Below, piece by piece: positions 48,737-57,120 of a stretch of 64,000 bases of DNA. The position numbers were made by a program, and so were the translations under genes. Position 1 is the first letter of the stretch, and each line of letters begins with the position of its first letter. Under the pieces are notes generated by a model that was not told the origin of the DNA, did no database searches, and worked only from the letters and a program-made list of their open reading frames with translations. Source of the stretch: Methylophaga muralis (GTDB lineage: Bacteria > Pseudomonadota > Gammaproteobacteria > Nitrosococcales > Methylophagaceae); NCBI RefSeq assembly GCF_001720165.1, contig NZ_MCRI01000003.1, positions 1 to 64,000 of the forward strand, written 5' to 3'.

Positions 48737-49486
48737 TTAAGGAGCTTTTGGAATTTCAAACATGGATCGATCAACACCGACATTGCCTGTTTTGGCGTCG
48801 TATAAGTACACAACCGCTTTATAATGCCCCGGTTCTGTAATCGTAGTTTTGCCGCTGAACATGCCGGTCGGGCCGGTGAAATCCAATGTCACTTCATCGA
48901 TGTTTTTATCATCACGCATGATGATGGCTTTAACTTCGTAGTTATCAGCCTGCCAGAGTCCATCTTTAGTGATAGGGCAGCCACACAGCAATGAAGCTTT
49001 GGTGTAAATATCCACCTGACCACCTTCCAACACACGGGTCCATGCATCCACAATAAAACCGGTCATGGTGATGATAATGCCATCGCCCAGAATATCTTTG
49101 CCGGGAACCACCCAACTGGTCACACTGGCTTCCTGATAGGCTTGCTGATAACCATAAGGCCCGATAAGTTTAAAACGTAAAAGTCGAGGTGCATCAATAG
49201 CCACGTTGGCTAAAAAGCCGGCTGTTTTTTCATCTGTCTGTGGTTCACTGCGTTTTAACGGGTTTTCCATTAGCACCGCAGTATCGCCAGTTCCACCATT
49301 AATCCAGCCTTGATCGAGAATTTCACCAGTTTCGGCATCTTCAACAATCACGCGAATCCCACCGACACTGGTACCAATAAATTTCGAATCAACGGCTTTA
49401 GCACGCACCATTATCTGTGTTTCAGCGGCGATGGCTGACAAGCTGAACATCATCAGAGCGACAATTACCCAAAAACGTGTGTACAT
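48737..49486 (-). CDS. Secreted protein with a Cys-Gly-Cys motif, candidate MNIO substrate
   Basis: I do not recognise a named family. The signal peptide has core VIVALMMFSLSAIA and cleaves at AIA-AE (about residue 20). The mature part is about 229 residues, rich in beta-strand patterns with repeated immunoglobulin-like edges, and ends in a strand-rich domain (about 185-245, DEVTLDFTGPTGMFSG). Its only two cysteines, 168 and 170, form C-G-C in SLLCGCPITKDGLW. A strong AGAGGGGA ribosome-binding site lies seven bases before the ATG. It stands in the minus-strand operon between a rhodanese gene and the MNIO gene. Metal binding or Cys modification is inference. Confidence 0.8.
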   Translation of the reverse strand: MYTRFWVIVALMMFSLSAIAAETQIMVRAKAVDSKFIGTSVGGIRVIVEDAETGEILDQGWINGGTGDTAVLMENPLKRSEPQTDEKTAGFLANVAIDAPRLLRFKLIGPYGYQQAYQEASVTSWVVPGKDILGDGIIITMTGFIVDAWTRVLEGGQVDIYTKASLLCGCPITKDGLWQADNYEVKAIIMRDDKNIDEVTLDFTGPTGMFSGKTTITEPGHYKAVVYLYDAKTGNVGVDRSMFEIPKAP

Positions 49487-49520
49487 GTCTTTCCCCTCTA
49501 GGACTTATTTCTATATCTAA

Positions 49521-49880
49521 TTATTCAGTATCATTTGATGCGACAGACCATGCATCATAGCCTCCAATCATGGAATACACATTGGTATATCCAAGTTGCT
49601 GCAAAGTGGCCGTTGCCAACGCACTACGGCCGCCAGATTTGCAATACACCACAACCGGTCGAGTTTTCTCCTGTAAATCAGGATGGCTTTCGACAGAAAA
49701 CTCCAACAAGCCGCGTGGAATATGTCTGGCATCAGCAATATGACCTTTAGCGAATTCATCAGGCTCACGAACATCCAGCGCGATACTGTCATCATTCAGC
49801 ATCTGTTGAGCCTGCGATACACTAATCTCCTGTATCGCCGCTTTTGCTGCCTGAACCAGATCCATTGCTGTTTTTGCCAT
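49521..49880 (-). CDS. Single-domain rhodanese-like sulfurtransferase
   Basis: The domain of 119 residues contains the active-site cysteine in VVYCKSGGRSA and the family LDVREPDEFAKGHIADARHIP. The C-terminal YDAW also fits. It lacks a signal peptide, so it is cytoplasmic. It is the first gene of the minus-strand set that leads into the Cys-Gly-Cys protein (34 bases away) and the MNIO pair. It could supply sulfur or be unrelated. Confidence 0.9.
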   Translation of the reverse strand: MAKTAMDLVQAAKAAIQEISVSQAQQMLNDDSIALDVREPDEFAKGHIADARHIPRGLLEFSVESHPDLQEKTRPVVVYCKSGGRSALATATLQQLGYTNVYSMIGGYDAWSVASNDTE

Positions 49881-50097
49881 GCCATGCTCCCAAGTTAGTT
49901 AACGTTGTGACCATAGTAATCGTTAATAGTTGTCGAATAAACCAACAATATTAGCAATTGCTTGATAACCCATCTGAGGGTAGCACTGTTACAATGTTTT
50001 ACCTTACATCTGTTAACCCTGCTGATCTGTAACTTGTGGCTGAGTCGTGCAATATCCACGACTTATTCCATAAGTTATAGCTGCACCTGAGACGATT

Positions 50098-51078
50098 ATG
50101 CTGGCTTATATCATTCGCCGTATTTTGTATGCTTTTCCCATTTTGCTTGGCGTCAATGCGCTGACTTTTGCGTTGTTTTTTATGGTGAATACACCAGATG
50201 ATATGGCGCGGATGCAGTTGGGTGAACGCTATATTACCGAGCAGGCGATTACCACCTGGAAGCAAGAGCGCGGCTACGATCGGGATTTGCTTTGGAATGA
50301 CTCAGCAGAAGGCACTGAAAAATTCACCGATACTATTTTCTTTGATAAATCATTAGCGCTATTCAGCTTTCAGTTCGGTCAGGCGGATGATGGGCGGGAT
50401 ATCGGACAGGATATTAAAACTCGAATGTGGCCCAGCCTGGCAATTGCCATTCCTGTATTCGTGGTCGGTTTACTGGTCAATATTACTTTTGCATTGATGA
50501 TGGTGTTTTTCCGGGCCACTTATGTGGATTTGGGCGGGGTAGTGCTGTGTGTTGTCTTGATGTCGATATCTAGTCTGTTTTATATCATCGCCGGACAGTT
50601 TTTAATCGGTAAGGTGATGCAGCTGGTACCGATATCCGGCTTTGGGGAAGGGCTTAATACGCTTAAGTTTCTGCTATTGCCGGTAGCGATTGGTATTGTT
50701 TCAGGGATCGGTTCCGGTTCACGCTGGTATCGCACCTTATTTCTAGAAGAAATCTCCAAAGATTATGTACGCACCGCCAGAGCCAAAGGTTTATCTGAAG
50801 TCCGCGTACTGTTTCAGCATGTATTGAAAAACGCGATGATCCCGATTCTGACTGGGGCGGTCGTGGTGATACCCACTTTATTCATGGGCAGTCTGATTCT
50901 GGAATCCTTCTTTGGCATCCCTGGCCTTGGTAGTTACACCATTGATGCAATACATGCGCAGGATTTTGCCATTGTGCGGGCCATGGTTTTCCTTGGTTCA
51001 GTTTTATATATTGTTGGGCTTTTGCTGACCGATATTTCATACACCTTTGTCGATCCAAGAGTACGCATGGATGGTTGA
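50098..51078 (+). CDS. DppB-type ABC permease without partner genes
   Basis: This is an inner-membrane permease of the peptide/nickel type. The N-terminus has IIRRILYAFPILLGVNALTF, and the EAA loop is EISKDYVRTARAKGLSEVRVLFQHVLKNAMIP. The end has GLGSYTIDAIHAQDFAIVRAM. Six membrane segments are visible; a long periplasmic insertion after the first holds ERYITEQAITTWKQERGYD. It has 326 residues. Neither a second permease nor an ATPase follows; a ferritin-like gene overlaps its end. The binding protein at 24772 may be its partner. Confidence 0.88.
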   Translation: MLAYIIRRILYAFPILLGVNALTFALFFMVNTPDDMARMQLGERYITEQAITTWKQERGYDRDLLWNDSAEGTEKFTDTIFFDKSLALFSFQFGQADDGRDIGQDIKTRMWPSLAIAIPVFVVGLLVNITFALMMVFFRATYVDLGGVVLCVVLMSISSLFYIIAGQFLIGKVMQLVPISGFGEGLNTLKFLLLPVAIGIVSGIGSGSRWYRTLFLEEISKDYVRTARAKGLSEVRVLFQHVLKNAMIPILTGAVVVIPTLFMGSLILESFFGIPGLGSYTIDAIHAQDFAIVRAMVFLGSVLYIVGLLLTDISYTFVDPRVRMDG

Positions 51079-51877
51079 TTCAAAAATTGATTTACGCGCT
51101 CGGGCATTAGAATGCCTGCTTATTAACGATGCGAGCGAAAAAGCCCAACAAACCCGGCAACTAGCGGCTGAATGTCATCAGCATGGCTACAGCATTGCTC
51201 ATCAACCTCTACCGGTTCCCGTTAACCCAGGTCGGCCGGACAAACCGCAACTGGTTTCGCCACGTGATTTACCACGACGCCGTAATAACCAGCAAACTGG
51301 CCACACCACACTGATTCATGCGATTTGTCATATCGAGTTTAATGCGATTAATTTAGCGTTGGATGCGATAGCTCGTTTTACCAATATGCCGGATGATTTT
51401 TATCGTGACTGGCTGCAAGTGGCTGATGAAGAAGCCAAGCACTTTTCCATGTTATCAGCACACCTTCAGCAAGCCGGTTATGCCTACGGTGATTTTCCAG
51501 CCCATGATGGTTTATGGGAAATGGCGCGAAAAACGCATCATGATCCATTGACTCGCATGGCATTAGTGCCAAGAGTATTGGAGGCGAGGGGATTGGATGT
51601 GACACCGGGCATGATGAATAAACTACGAGCCAGTGGTGATTTGGCTGCAGTTGAAATTCTTGAAGTGATTTTGCGCGAAGAAATCGGTCATGTATCAATT
51701 GGCACACGCTGGTTTAATTATCTTTGTGATCAACGTGATTTAGAGCCGACACATACTTTCACCAGCTTATTAAAAACCTATTTTAATGGTGAAATACGTG
51801 GGCCATTTCATATCGAAGCCCGCAAACAAGCGGGCTTTACCAATGCAGAACTGGATTGGCTGGAATCTAATCGTTAG
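51071..51877 (+). CDS. DUF455 ferritin-like protein
   Basis: This family has a four-helix ferritin-like fold with di-iron ligand motifs and no assigned function. The ligand patterns seen are HIEFNAINLALDA, DEEAKHFSML and EVILREEIGHVSIG, giving Glu and His at the expected spacing. I chose the ATG at 51071, which overlaps the permease stop by eight bases; the frame extends to 51047. The end overlaps rnfH by 11 bases in the opposite direction. MiaE-type hydroxylation is one possibility only. Confidence 0.85.
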   Translation: MVDSKIDLRARALECLLINDASEKAQQTRQLAAECHQHGYSIAHQPLPVPVNPGRPDKPQLVSPRDLPRRRNNQQTGHTTLIHAICHIEFNAINLALDAIARFTNMPDDFYRDWLQVADEEAKHFSMLSAHLQQAGYAYGDFPAHDGLWEMARKTHHDPLTRMALVPRVLEARGLDVTPGMMNKLRASGDLAAVEILEVILREEIGHVSIGTRWFNYLCDQRDLEPTHTFTSLLKTYFNGEIRGPFHIEARKQAGFTNAELDWLESNR

Positions 51878-52193
51878 CGGCTTCTGCGGTTTTGTTTTTC
51901 TTTTCCATCTCGGCTTTTTGCCGACGCGATTCTTTCGGATCAGCAATTAACGGTCGATAAATTTCAATACGGTCTTTGTGGCTCAGCGTGGCATCCATTT
52001 TACAAATTTTGCCGAAAATCCCGACTTTATCTTTTTCAATATTGATTTGTGGATAACGTTCCAAAATACCAGAGCGTTTAACCGCCTGTTCAACCGTTGT
52101 ATTGTCAGGGACTTCCAATGACAAAATCACTTGCTCATCAGGCAGTGCATAGGCAATTTCAACGGTAATTAATTTGGCATTAACGGGTTCCAT
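51867..52193 (-). CDS. rnfH: RnfH-family ubiquitin-like protein
   Basis: RnfH is a small beta-grasp protein of unclear role, usually next to ratA. The 108-residue protein begins MEPVNAKLITVEIAYALPDEQVIL and has TTVEQAV and GIFGKICKMDATLSHKDRIEIYRPL, the family end before a Lys/Glu-rich tail. The ATG at 52193 has AAGGAA upstream and overlaps ratA by 14 bases; the longer start at 52226 is unlikely. Confidence 0.92.
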   Translation of the reverse strand: MEPVNAKLITVEIAYALPDEQVILSLEVPDNTTVEQAVKRSGILERYPQINIEKDKVGIFGKICKMDATLSHKDRIEIYRPLIADPKESRRQKAEMEKKNKTAEAAND

Positions 52194-52620
52194 ATATTTC
52201 CTTGGCACGAATACAAAACGCTTCAACTAATGAACCAGATATTTGGGTAAACACGGGCCCTAATGCCAAATCTAGCAAGCGTGTGGAAAATTCAAAATCC
52301 ATATCCAGTTGCACCCGGCAACCTTCATTGTCGCCAATCGGACTGAATTGCCAGAAACCTTCTAAATGTCGGAAAGGGCCATCAATCAGTTCAATACGGA
52401 TCGATTCGCCATGTTGCAAGGTATTGCGAGTGGAAAATTCGTGATGAATACCGCCTTTAGCAATATCCAGCGTGGCGCAGATCACCTTATCGTTTTTACT
52501 GATGATTTTACTGCCACGACACCAGGGCAGAAAACTCGGATAGGCCTCTACATCATTGACCAGATCAAACATCTGATCCGGCGTATACATTACTAGCGAA
52601 CTGCGCGTAATAGTCGTCAT
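52180..52620 (-). CDS. ratA: RatA-family START-domain protein (coenzyme Q-binding COQ10-like)
   Basis: The family has a START-like lipid-binding fold. In E. coli RatA was described as a toxin that hinders ribosome subunit joining, and related proteins bind ubiquinone. Motifs include YTPDQMFDLVNDVEAYPSFLPWCRGS and the end LVEAFCIRAKEIYG. The 146 residues are normal. It is in an operon with rnfH, and its ATG follows the symporter stop by 32 bases. Confidence 0.93.
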   Translation of the reverse strand: MTTITRSSLVMYTPDQMFDLVNDVEAYPSFLPWCRGSKIISKNDKVICATLDIAKGGIHHEFSTRNTLQHGESIRIELIDGPFRHLEGFWQFSPIGDNEGCRVQLDMDFEFSTRLLDLALGPVFTQISGSLVEAFCIRAKEIYGTR

Positions 52621-52652
52621 TTAGTGTTTACATTGACCTCAAATGAAAATAA

Positions 52653-54028
52653 TCAAAAGATGAAATCCAATACACCCGTTAAACTCACAAAAACGACAAA
52701 AATCGCTATTGGTGTGACATACCGAACCAAAAAGCGCCATTCGTGATAAATCAGGTTGGATTTAATCCCCAGCTCTTCCTGAGTACTGCGTTGCGACATG
52801 ATCCATCCGGCGAAAATTGCGATGAGCATTCCGCCCAAAGGCAACATGATATTGGCAGTGAGATAATCCAGCAACTCAAAGGCCGTCATATCCTGCCAAG
52901 TCCAGTCTTTCAAAACGTTAAATGAGAACAAACTTAGCAGTCCCAGCAACCAGACCAATATACCTACCCAGATGCAGGCGTTAAGCCGTTTTATATCAAA
53001 GTTTTCCACCAGCCATGTCACTACGGGTTCGACCAGGGCTATTGCTGAACTCAAAGCTGCAAAAACCAACAATAAAAAAACATACCACCGAAAAATGCGC
53101 CATTATCCATATGGCCAAAGGCAATTGGCAGGGTTTCAAATATCAGACTTGGCCCAGCACCTGGAGCCATATTATTGGCAAACACCAGCGGGAAAATCGC
53201 CAAACCAGCCAGAATCGCGACCGCCGTATCCATAAATGAAATCGCCAGTGAGACTTTAAATATAGAGGTTTTTTTCGGTAGGTAAGATCCATAGACCATA
53301 ATCGCTCCCATACCCAGACTAAGAGTGAAAAATGCATGGCCCATGGCAGTTAAAATGGCCTCGGTGGTGAGTTTGGAAAAGTCGGGTTTGAATAGAAAGT
53401 TTACTGCCTGATCAAAATAAACACCGGTCTGATAGGCATATCCAACTAATACCAACAAAATCAGAAATAAAGCCGGCATTAAAAACCGCACTGACTTTTC
53501 CAAACCGCGTTGTACACCACGGCTGACAATCAACATGGTCAGCATCATAAAAATGGTATGCCAGGCTAACAGTTTTTCAGGATCGTTAATCAGCGTCAGA
53601 TGCAGGTTACGCGCACCATCTGGCGTGACACCTTCAAATACACCGAATAATAAGCGAGGAACATAGGCCATCGCCTGACCGGCAATCACACTGTAATAAG
53701 AAAGAATTAAAAACCCGGCTAATACACCGCCAAAACCAAGATATTTCCAAAGGGAAGAGGCTTTTTCTTCTTCGGCCAAACTGGCCAGACTGTTAAACGG
53801 ATTTTGTCGACCGCGTCGACCAATCAGAATTTCCGCCATCATGATGGGAACACCGATGGCAAAGATACAAGCAAGATAAACAAGGACAAACGCACCGCCG
53901 CCATATTCACCGGCGATATAAGGAAATTTCCAGATATTCCCCAGGCCAACTGCTGCACCAGTGGCAGCAAGAATAAAGGCCCAGCGTGAAGTCCACTCGC
54001 CATGAACCGACTTTAACGGTCTATCCAT
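52653..54028 (-). CDS. Neurotransmitter:sodium symporter family transporter, one-base frameshift
   Basis: The N-terminal helix reads WTSRWAFILAATGAAVGLGNIWKFPYIAGEYGGGAF, the family sodium- and substrate-binding mark. The frame breaks in a run of seven A on the plus strand (53074-53080). One added base restores the helix continuing into VFAALSSAIALVEP, giving about 458 residues and 11 or more membrane segments. The substrate cannot be read; amino acids are likely. It stands between ratA and smpB, which are usually neighbours. Confidence 0.93.
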
Positions 54029-54119
54029 ATCTCACTCATTAAAATAAATAGCCTCGATTCTGGGCGAATTTCCTAAAATGCTCAAGCCAAGCAGCAATGC
54101 GCACATGTATAATGCCGCG

Positions 54120-54596
54120 ATGGCCACAAAGAATAAACCTCAACAAACCGACAATACTATCGCCCGTAACCGGAAAGCGCGTCATGAATTTTTTATAGAA
54201 GAAAAATTCGAGGCGGGTTTGGTGCTGGAAGGATGGGAAGTGAAAAGCTTACGTGAAGGTAAAGCACAGCTGAGTGACAGCTATGTGCTTATCCGTAATG
54301 GTGAGGCTTGGTTAGCCAATGCGTTGATCACCGCCTTGAAGACAGCATCTACTCACATCGTTCCTCAGCCACAACGCGACCGCAAATTGCTGCTGAATCG
54401 TAACGAGCTAAATAAGCTGATCGGTGCAGTTGAGCGCAAAGGTTATACCTTGATCCCGCTTAACATGTACTGGAAGCGAGGCAAAGCCAAGATTGAAATA
54501 GCGTTGGCAAAAGGTAAGCAAATGCACGACAAACGCGCCACCATGAAAGAACGTGACTGGCAACGCGATAAAGAGCGTTTATTTAAAAATATTTAA
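54120..54596 (+). CDS. smpB: SsrA-binding protein SmpB
   Basis: SmpB binds tmRNA and guides it into stalled ribosomes. The core holds [39 protein letters not shown], and the C-terminal tail [20 protein letters not shown] lies in the mRNA channel. I chose the ATG at 54120, giving 158 residues; the frame extends to 54078. A TATAAT at 54108-54113 is close to the start. The ssrA gene begins 57 bases after its stop. Confidence 0.96.
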   Translation: MATKNKPQQTDNTIARNRKARHEFFIEEKFEAGLVLEGWEVKSLREGKAQLSDSYVLIRNGEAWLANALITALKTASTHIVPQPQRDRKLLLNRNELNKLIGAVERKGYTLIPLNMYWKRGKAKIEIALAKGKQMHDKRATMKERDWQRDKERLFKNI

Positions 54597-54625
54597 TTAT
54601 CGCAACAAGGAACTGTCGAATTCCG

Positions 54626-54631
54626 TATAAT
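54626..54631 (+). promoter_or_regulatory. -10 element of ssrA
   Basis: A perfect TATAAT lies 22 bases before the mature 5' end of tmRNA. The -35 is not well conserved, so the start point and the length of the 5' leader are uncertain. Confidence 0.5.
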
Positions 54632-54653
54632 GTCTGACGTACTACAAACCTTT

Positions 54654-55014
54654 GGGGGCGACCTGGCTTCGACGTGGGTTACGAAACCTAAGGTGCATGC
54701 CGAGAACTCCAGTTCTTCTCGTTAAAAAGATTGGAAAAATATAGTTGCTAACGATAACAACTACGCACTAGCTGCTTAATAACCAGTGAATGCCGTTCGA
54801 CCAGAGCCGTGCTTGTGCGTCTGGTATCGGGCGTCGACTCTCACAAGACCGTCTTGACGTATGCTTGGTACTGATAGACTAAAACTTAACAAGATCGCTT
54901 CTAGTTTTCCCTGTTCATCGGGTAGCTAGTAGTTAAATTAATAGATGAAATAAGCATGTAGAGCTGAAGGCAGAGGATTTGCGGACGCGGGTTCGATTCC
55001 CGCCGCCTCCACCA
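54654..55014 (+). ncRNA. ssrA: Transfer-messenger RNA
   Basis: The 5' end GGGGGCGACCTGGCTTCGAC and the 3' end GGTTCGATTCCCGCCGCCTCC with encoded ACCA pair as the tRNA-like domain. The mRNA-like part encodes the tag ANDNNYALAA (54747-54776) followed by TAA TAA. It acts with SmpB to release stalled ribosomes and mark the product for proteolysis. The transcript ends in a terminator just downstream. Confidence 0.97.
54747..54779 (+). CDS. tmRNA proteolysis tag reading frame
   Basis: The reading frame after the resume codon GCT gives A-N-D-N-N-Y-A-L-A-A and a stop. The tag differs from the E. coli one at a single position (Asn for Glu at position 4). The C-terminal ALAA recognised by ClpXP is kept. 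Confidence 0.9.
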   Translation, partial: ANDNNYALAA

Positions 55015-55023
55015 AAACAAAAT

Positions 55024-55047
55024 AAACCACCTTTAGGTGGTTTTTTT
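55024..55047 (+). terminator. Terminator after ssrA
   Basis: AAACCACC, a TTTA loop and GGTGGTTTTTTT form a typical intrinsic terminator starting 10 bases after the tmRNA end. Confidence 0.95.
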
Positions 55048-55144
55048 GTGCCCGAAGTTTACTCAAATTAAATATTCATTTGAACACTGAGAGTCGAAAT
55101 CTCGTTCCGATGCCCACGCTTTCGAATGTAGCTTAGGTGTTAGA

Positions 55145-55166
55145 TTCCCACGGAGGACCGTGGGAA
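55145..55166. repeat. REP-like palindrome, left, type A
   Basis: TTCCCACGG and CCGTGGGAA enclose AGGA. Confidence 0.85.
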
Positions 55167-55198
55167 CTAGTTAAACACATTTTATGACCTTTTCCTCG

Positions 55199-55220
55199 TT
55201 CCCACGCTCCCGCGTGGGAA
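55199..55220. repeat. REP-like palindrome, left, type B
   Basis: TTCCCACGC and GCGTGGGAA enclose TCCC. The same sequence reappears at 55890. Confidence 0.9.
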
Positions 55221-55273
55221 TGCCGGTGTGCTAAGCTTTAACTTCAGCAATGCAACGTAAAGGATTATGAGGC

Positions 55274-55804
55274 ATGGGCCGAAGCCGCTATATATTTACC
55301 GATCCAACCCAACCACACTTTATGACCTTGACGGTATTAAATTCGATCCCCGTTTTCACCCGTCCAGACACTGTTAATATTTTATTCGACTCTTTTCGAT
55401 TCATGATGAATGAGGGGATGAAAGTATATGCCTACGTAATTCTTGAAAATCACCTGCATCTTATTGCCCAAAGCGAGCAACTGGATAAAGATATCGCTCG
55501 ATTTAAATCTTTTACTGCGCGTCGCCTAATTGGCTACCTTCAAGCTAATCGGATTCATACTATTCTGAAAGAGTTGGATTCTCATAAAAAAGCCCACAAA
55601 CATAATCGGCCTCATCAATTCTGGCAGGAAGGTGTTCATCCAGAACTGATACAGGGTGAGGCAGTGATGCGTCAAAAAATTGATTATATTCATCACAACC
55701 CGGTCAAACGTGGCTATGTGGATGAAGCTATTCATTGGCGCTATTCCAGTGCAAGAAGCTATGCAGGAAGGGATGGTCTGTTGGAGATCTGTCATGAATG
55801 GTGA
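55274..55804 (+). CDS. REP-associated tyrosine transposase (RAYT)
   Basis: This is a Y1-transposase-like endonuclease of the IS200/IS605 fold that recognises REP palindromes. The HUH metal pair is H60-L-H62 in ENHLHLIAQ, and the catalytic tyrosine is Y138 in IDYIHHNPVKRG. Both are intact. The N-terminus reads GRSRYIFTDPTQPHF, and QFWQEGVHPELI is in the mid-section, both RAYT-typical. It has 176 residues. All four flanking palindromes lie within about 130 bases of the gene, which supports the link. Domestication is likely, but activity cannot be judged from sequence. Confidence 0.9.
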   Translation: MGRSRYIFTDPTQPHFMTLTVLNSIPVFTRPDTVNILFDSFRFMMNEGMKVYAYVILENHLHLIAQSEQLDKDIARFKSFTARRLIGYLQANRIHTILKELDSHKKAHKHNRPHQFWQEGVHPELIQGEAVMRQKIDYIHHNPVKRGYVDEAIHWRYSSARSYAGRDGLLEICHEW

Positions 55805-55825
55805 CGTTGATATAACTGGCTGGGG

Positions 55826-55847
55826 TTCCCACGGGGGACCGTGGGAG
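55826..55847. repeat. REP-like palindrome, right, type A
   Basis: TTCCCACGG and CCGTGGGAG enclose GGGA. One base differs in the right arm relative to the left copy. Confidence 0.85.
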
Positions 55848-55889
55848 CCAGAATAAACTTTAGTTTAAATGTATGTAGTTGAAATCTCG

Positions 55890-55911
55890 TTCCCACGCTC
55901 CCGCGTGGGAA
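55890..55911. repeat. REP-like palindrome, right, type B, beside msrA
   Basis: TTCCCACGC and GCGTGGGAA enclose TCCC, identical to the left type B copy. It ends seven bases from the msrA stop and may serve as an RNA 3' hairpin for the msrB-msrA transcript. Confidence 0.9.
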
Positions 55912-55917
55912 TGCAAT

Positions 55918-56424
55918 TCAGCTTTTCGGCAATTTCCAATCCGGCCGAATGTAATGACAGGTATATCCAGTTGGATAATGTTGCAGATAATCCTGATGTT
56001 CGGGTTCAGCTTCCCAGAAATCACCGACAGGTTCTACTTCTGTGACGACTTTTCCGGGCCATATTCCGGATTGATTTATATCTTCAATCGTCTGCTTGGC
56101 AATTTCGGCTTGCTCATCGCTGGTGTAATAAATTGCTGAACGGTAACTCATGCCCCGATCATTGCCCTGCTGGTTAGGTGTGGTCGGATCATGAATCTGA
56201 AAGAAAAACTCCATTAACTGTCTGTAAGTAATCTGCTCAGGATTAAAGATGATCTCAATGCCTTCAGCATGGGTGCCATGGTTTGGATAAGTGGCTTTTG
56301 GAATATCGCCGCCGGTATAGCCGACTCGTGAAGAGATCACGCCTGGCAATTTACGAATCAAATCCTGCATACCCCAGAAGCAGCCGCCGGCCAGTACGGC
56401 ACGTTCGGTATTTGTCTCGCTCAT
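55918..56424 (-). CDS. msrA: Peptide-methionine (S)-S-oxide reductase MsrA
   Basis: MsrA reduces the S form of methionine sulfoxide in proteins and free methionine. The catalytic Cys is C15 in GGCFWG. A second Cys near the end (C156, TGYTCHYI) is the probable resolving residue. The 168 residues match. Its ATG overlaps the msrB stop (ATGA), so the two reductases are translated together. Confidence 0.96.
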   Translation of the reverse strand: MSETNTERAVLAGGCFWGMQDLIRKLPGVISSRVGYTGGDIPKATYPNHGTHAEGIEIIFNPEQITYRQLMEFFFQIHDPTTPNQQGNDRGMSYRSAIYYTSDEQAEIAKQTIEDINQSGIWPGKVVTEVEPVGDFWEAEPEHQDYLQHYPTGYTCHYIRPDWKLPKS

Positions 56425-56882
56425 TTTGTTTCACCTAAGGTTTCTGAAAACAGCTTTTTAAATTCACCATAACCCTCGATGTCCAGTTCATCCACCGGAA
56501 TAAATCGTAGTGAGGCGGAGTTGATGCAATAACGCATGCCACCGGCTTCTTCGGGGCCATCAGGGAAGATATGACCTAAATGACTGTCACCATGTACTGA
56601 GCGCACTTCAACACGGCGCATTCCCAGACTTTCATCAAAGTTTTCGGTGACATTCTCGGTCTGCACCGGACGGGTAAAACTCGGCCAGCCGGTGCCACTA
56701 TCAAATTTATCTATTGATGCAAACAACGGCTCACCCGACACTACATCCACGTAAAGACCGGCTTCGTGATTGTCCCAATAGGCATTATCAAATGGTGGTT
56801 CGGTGCCGCATTGCTGGGTTACATAATGTTGTTCAGGTGAGAGACGTTCAACGGCTTCTGCTGCTTTTTTGTATTTTGTCAT
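56421..56882 (-). CDS. msrB: Peptide-methionine (R)-S-oxide reductase MsrB, zinc-free type
   Basis: MsrB reduces the R form of methionine sulfoxide. The catalytic Cys is C119 in [11 protein letters not shown], and the His triad region [14 protein letters not shown] is present. The CxxC pairs that bind structural zinc are absent, and the usual DSGCGWPSF is DSGTGWPSF. The other Cys, C25 in [10 protein letters not shown], may be the resolving partner. I chose the ATG at 56882 (153 residues); the longer frame to 56948 has no good support. Confidence 0.93.
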   Translation of the reverse strand: MTKYKKAAEAVERLSPEQHYVTQQCGTEPPFDNAYWDNHEAGLYVDVVSGEPLFASIDKFDSGTGWPSFTRPVQTENVTENFDESLGMRRVEVRSVHGDSHLGHIFPDGPEEAGGMRYCINSASLRFIPVDELDIEGYGEFKKLFSETLGETK

Positions 56883-57120
56883 GACAATCAAACCTTTATA
56901 AAAAGTGTAATCGTGAAACTGTCCATGAATAAAAATGCTGATATCCAATCGGGAGTTTAAGTTTTGAAATTTTTATCGATGACATACTGACCTGTCCACC
57001 CGCCAGTCGTTCCCGAATAGAAACTCAGTATATAGCTCAAAGGCTACATCAGCGATGTTCTGCAACGAAAGTAATAACCGAAATGACCAAACCACCGTTT
57101 TGTCAGATTAAACGTCTATT

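Larger units (their letters stand above)
55145..55911. mobile_element. REP-associated transposase unit with paired palindromes
   Basis: A RAYT-type gene is enclosed by two pairs of 22-base palindromes of two kinds. One kind has the loop sequence around ACGGAGGACCGT or ACGGGGGACCGT, and the other around ACGCTCCCGCGT. Each kind occurs once left and once right of the gene, in the same order. This layout is the usual one for REP-linked transposases, which are usually single-copy and not self-mobile. It lies between ssrA and msrA. Confidence 0.8.

Noticed and set aside
55092-55125. A fifth REP-like palindrome left of the RAYT unit
   Set aside because: GAAATCTCGTTCC followed by a broken CCCACGC resembles the right-hand flank but no longer forms a palindrome, so it is at most a decayed copy.
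54654-55273. tmRNA 3' end as an integration site for a genomic island
   Set aside because: The 3' sequence of ssrA is not repeated further on, and no integrase gene is present. Only the RAYT unit follows.
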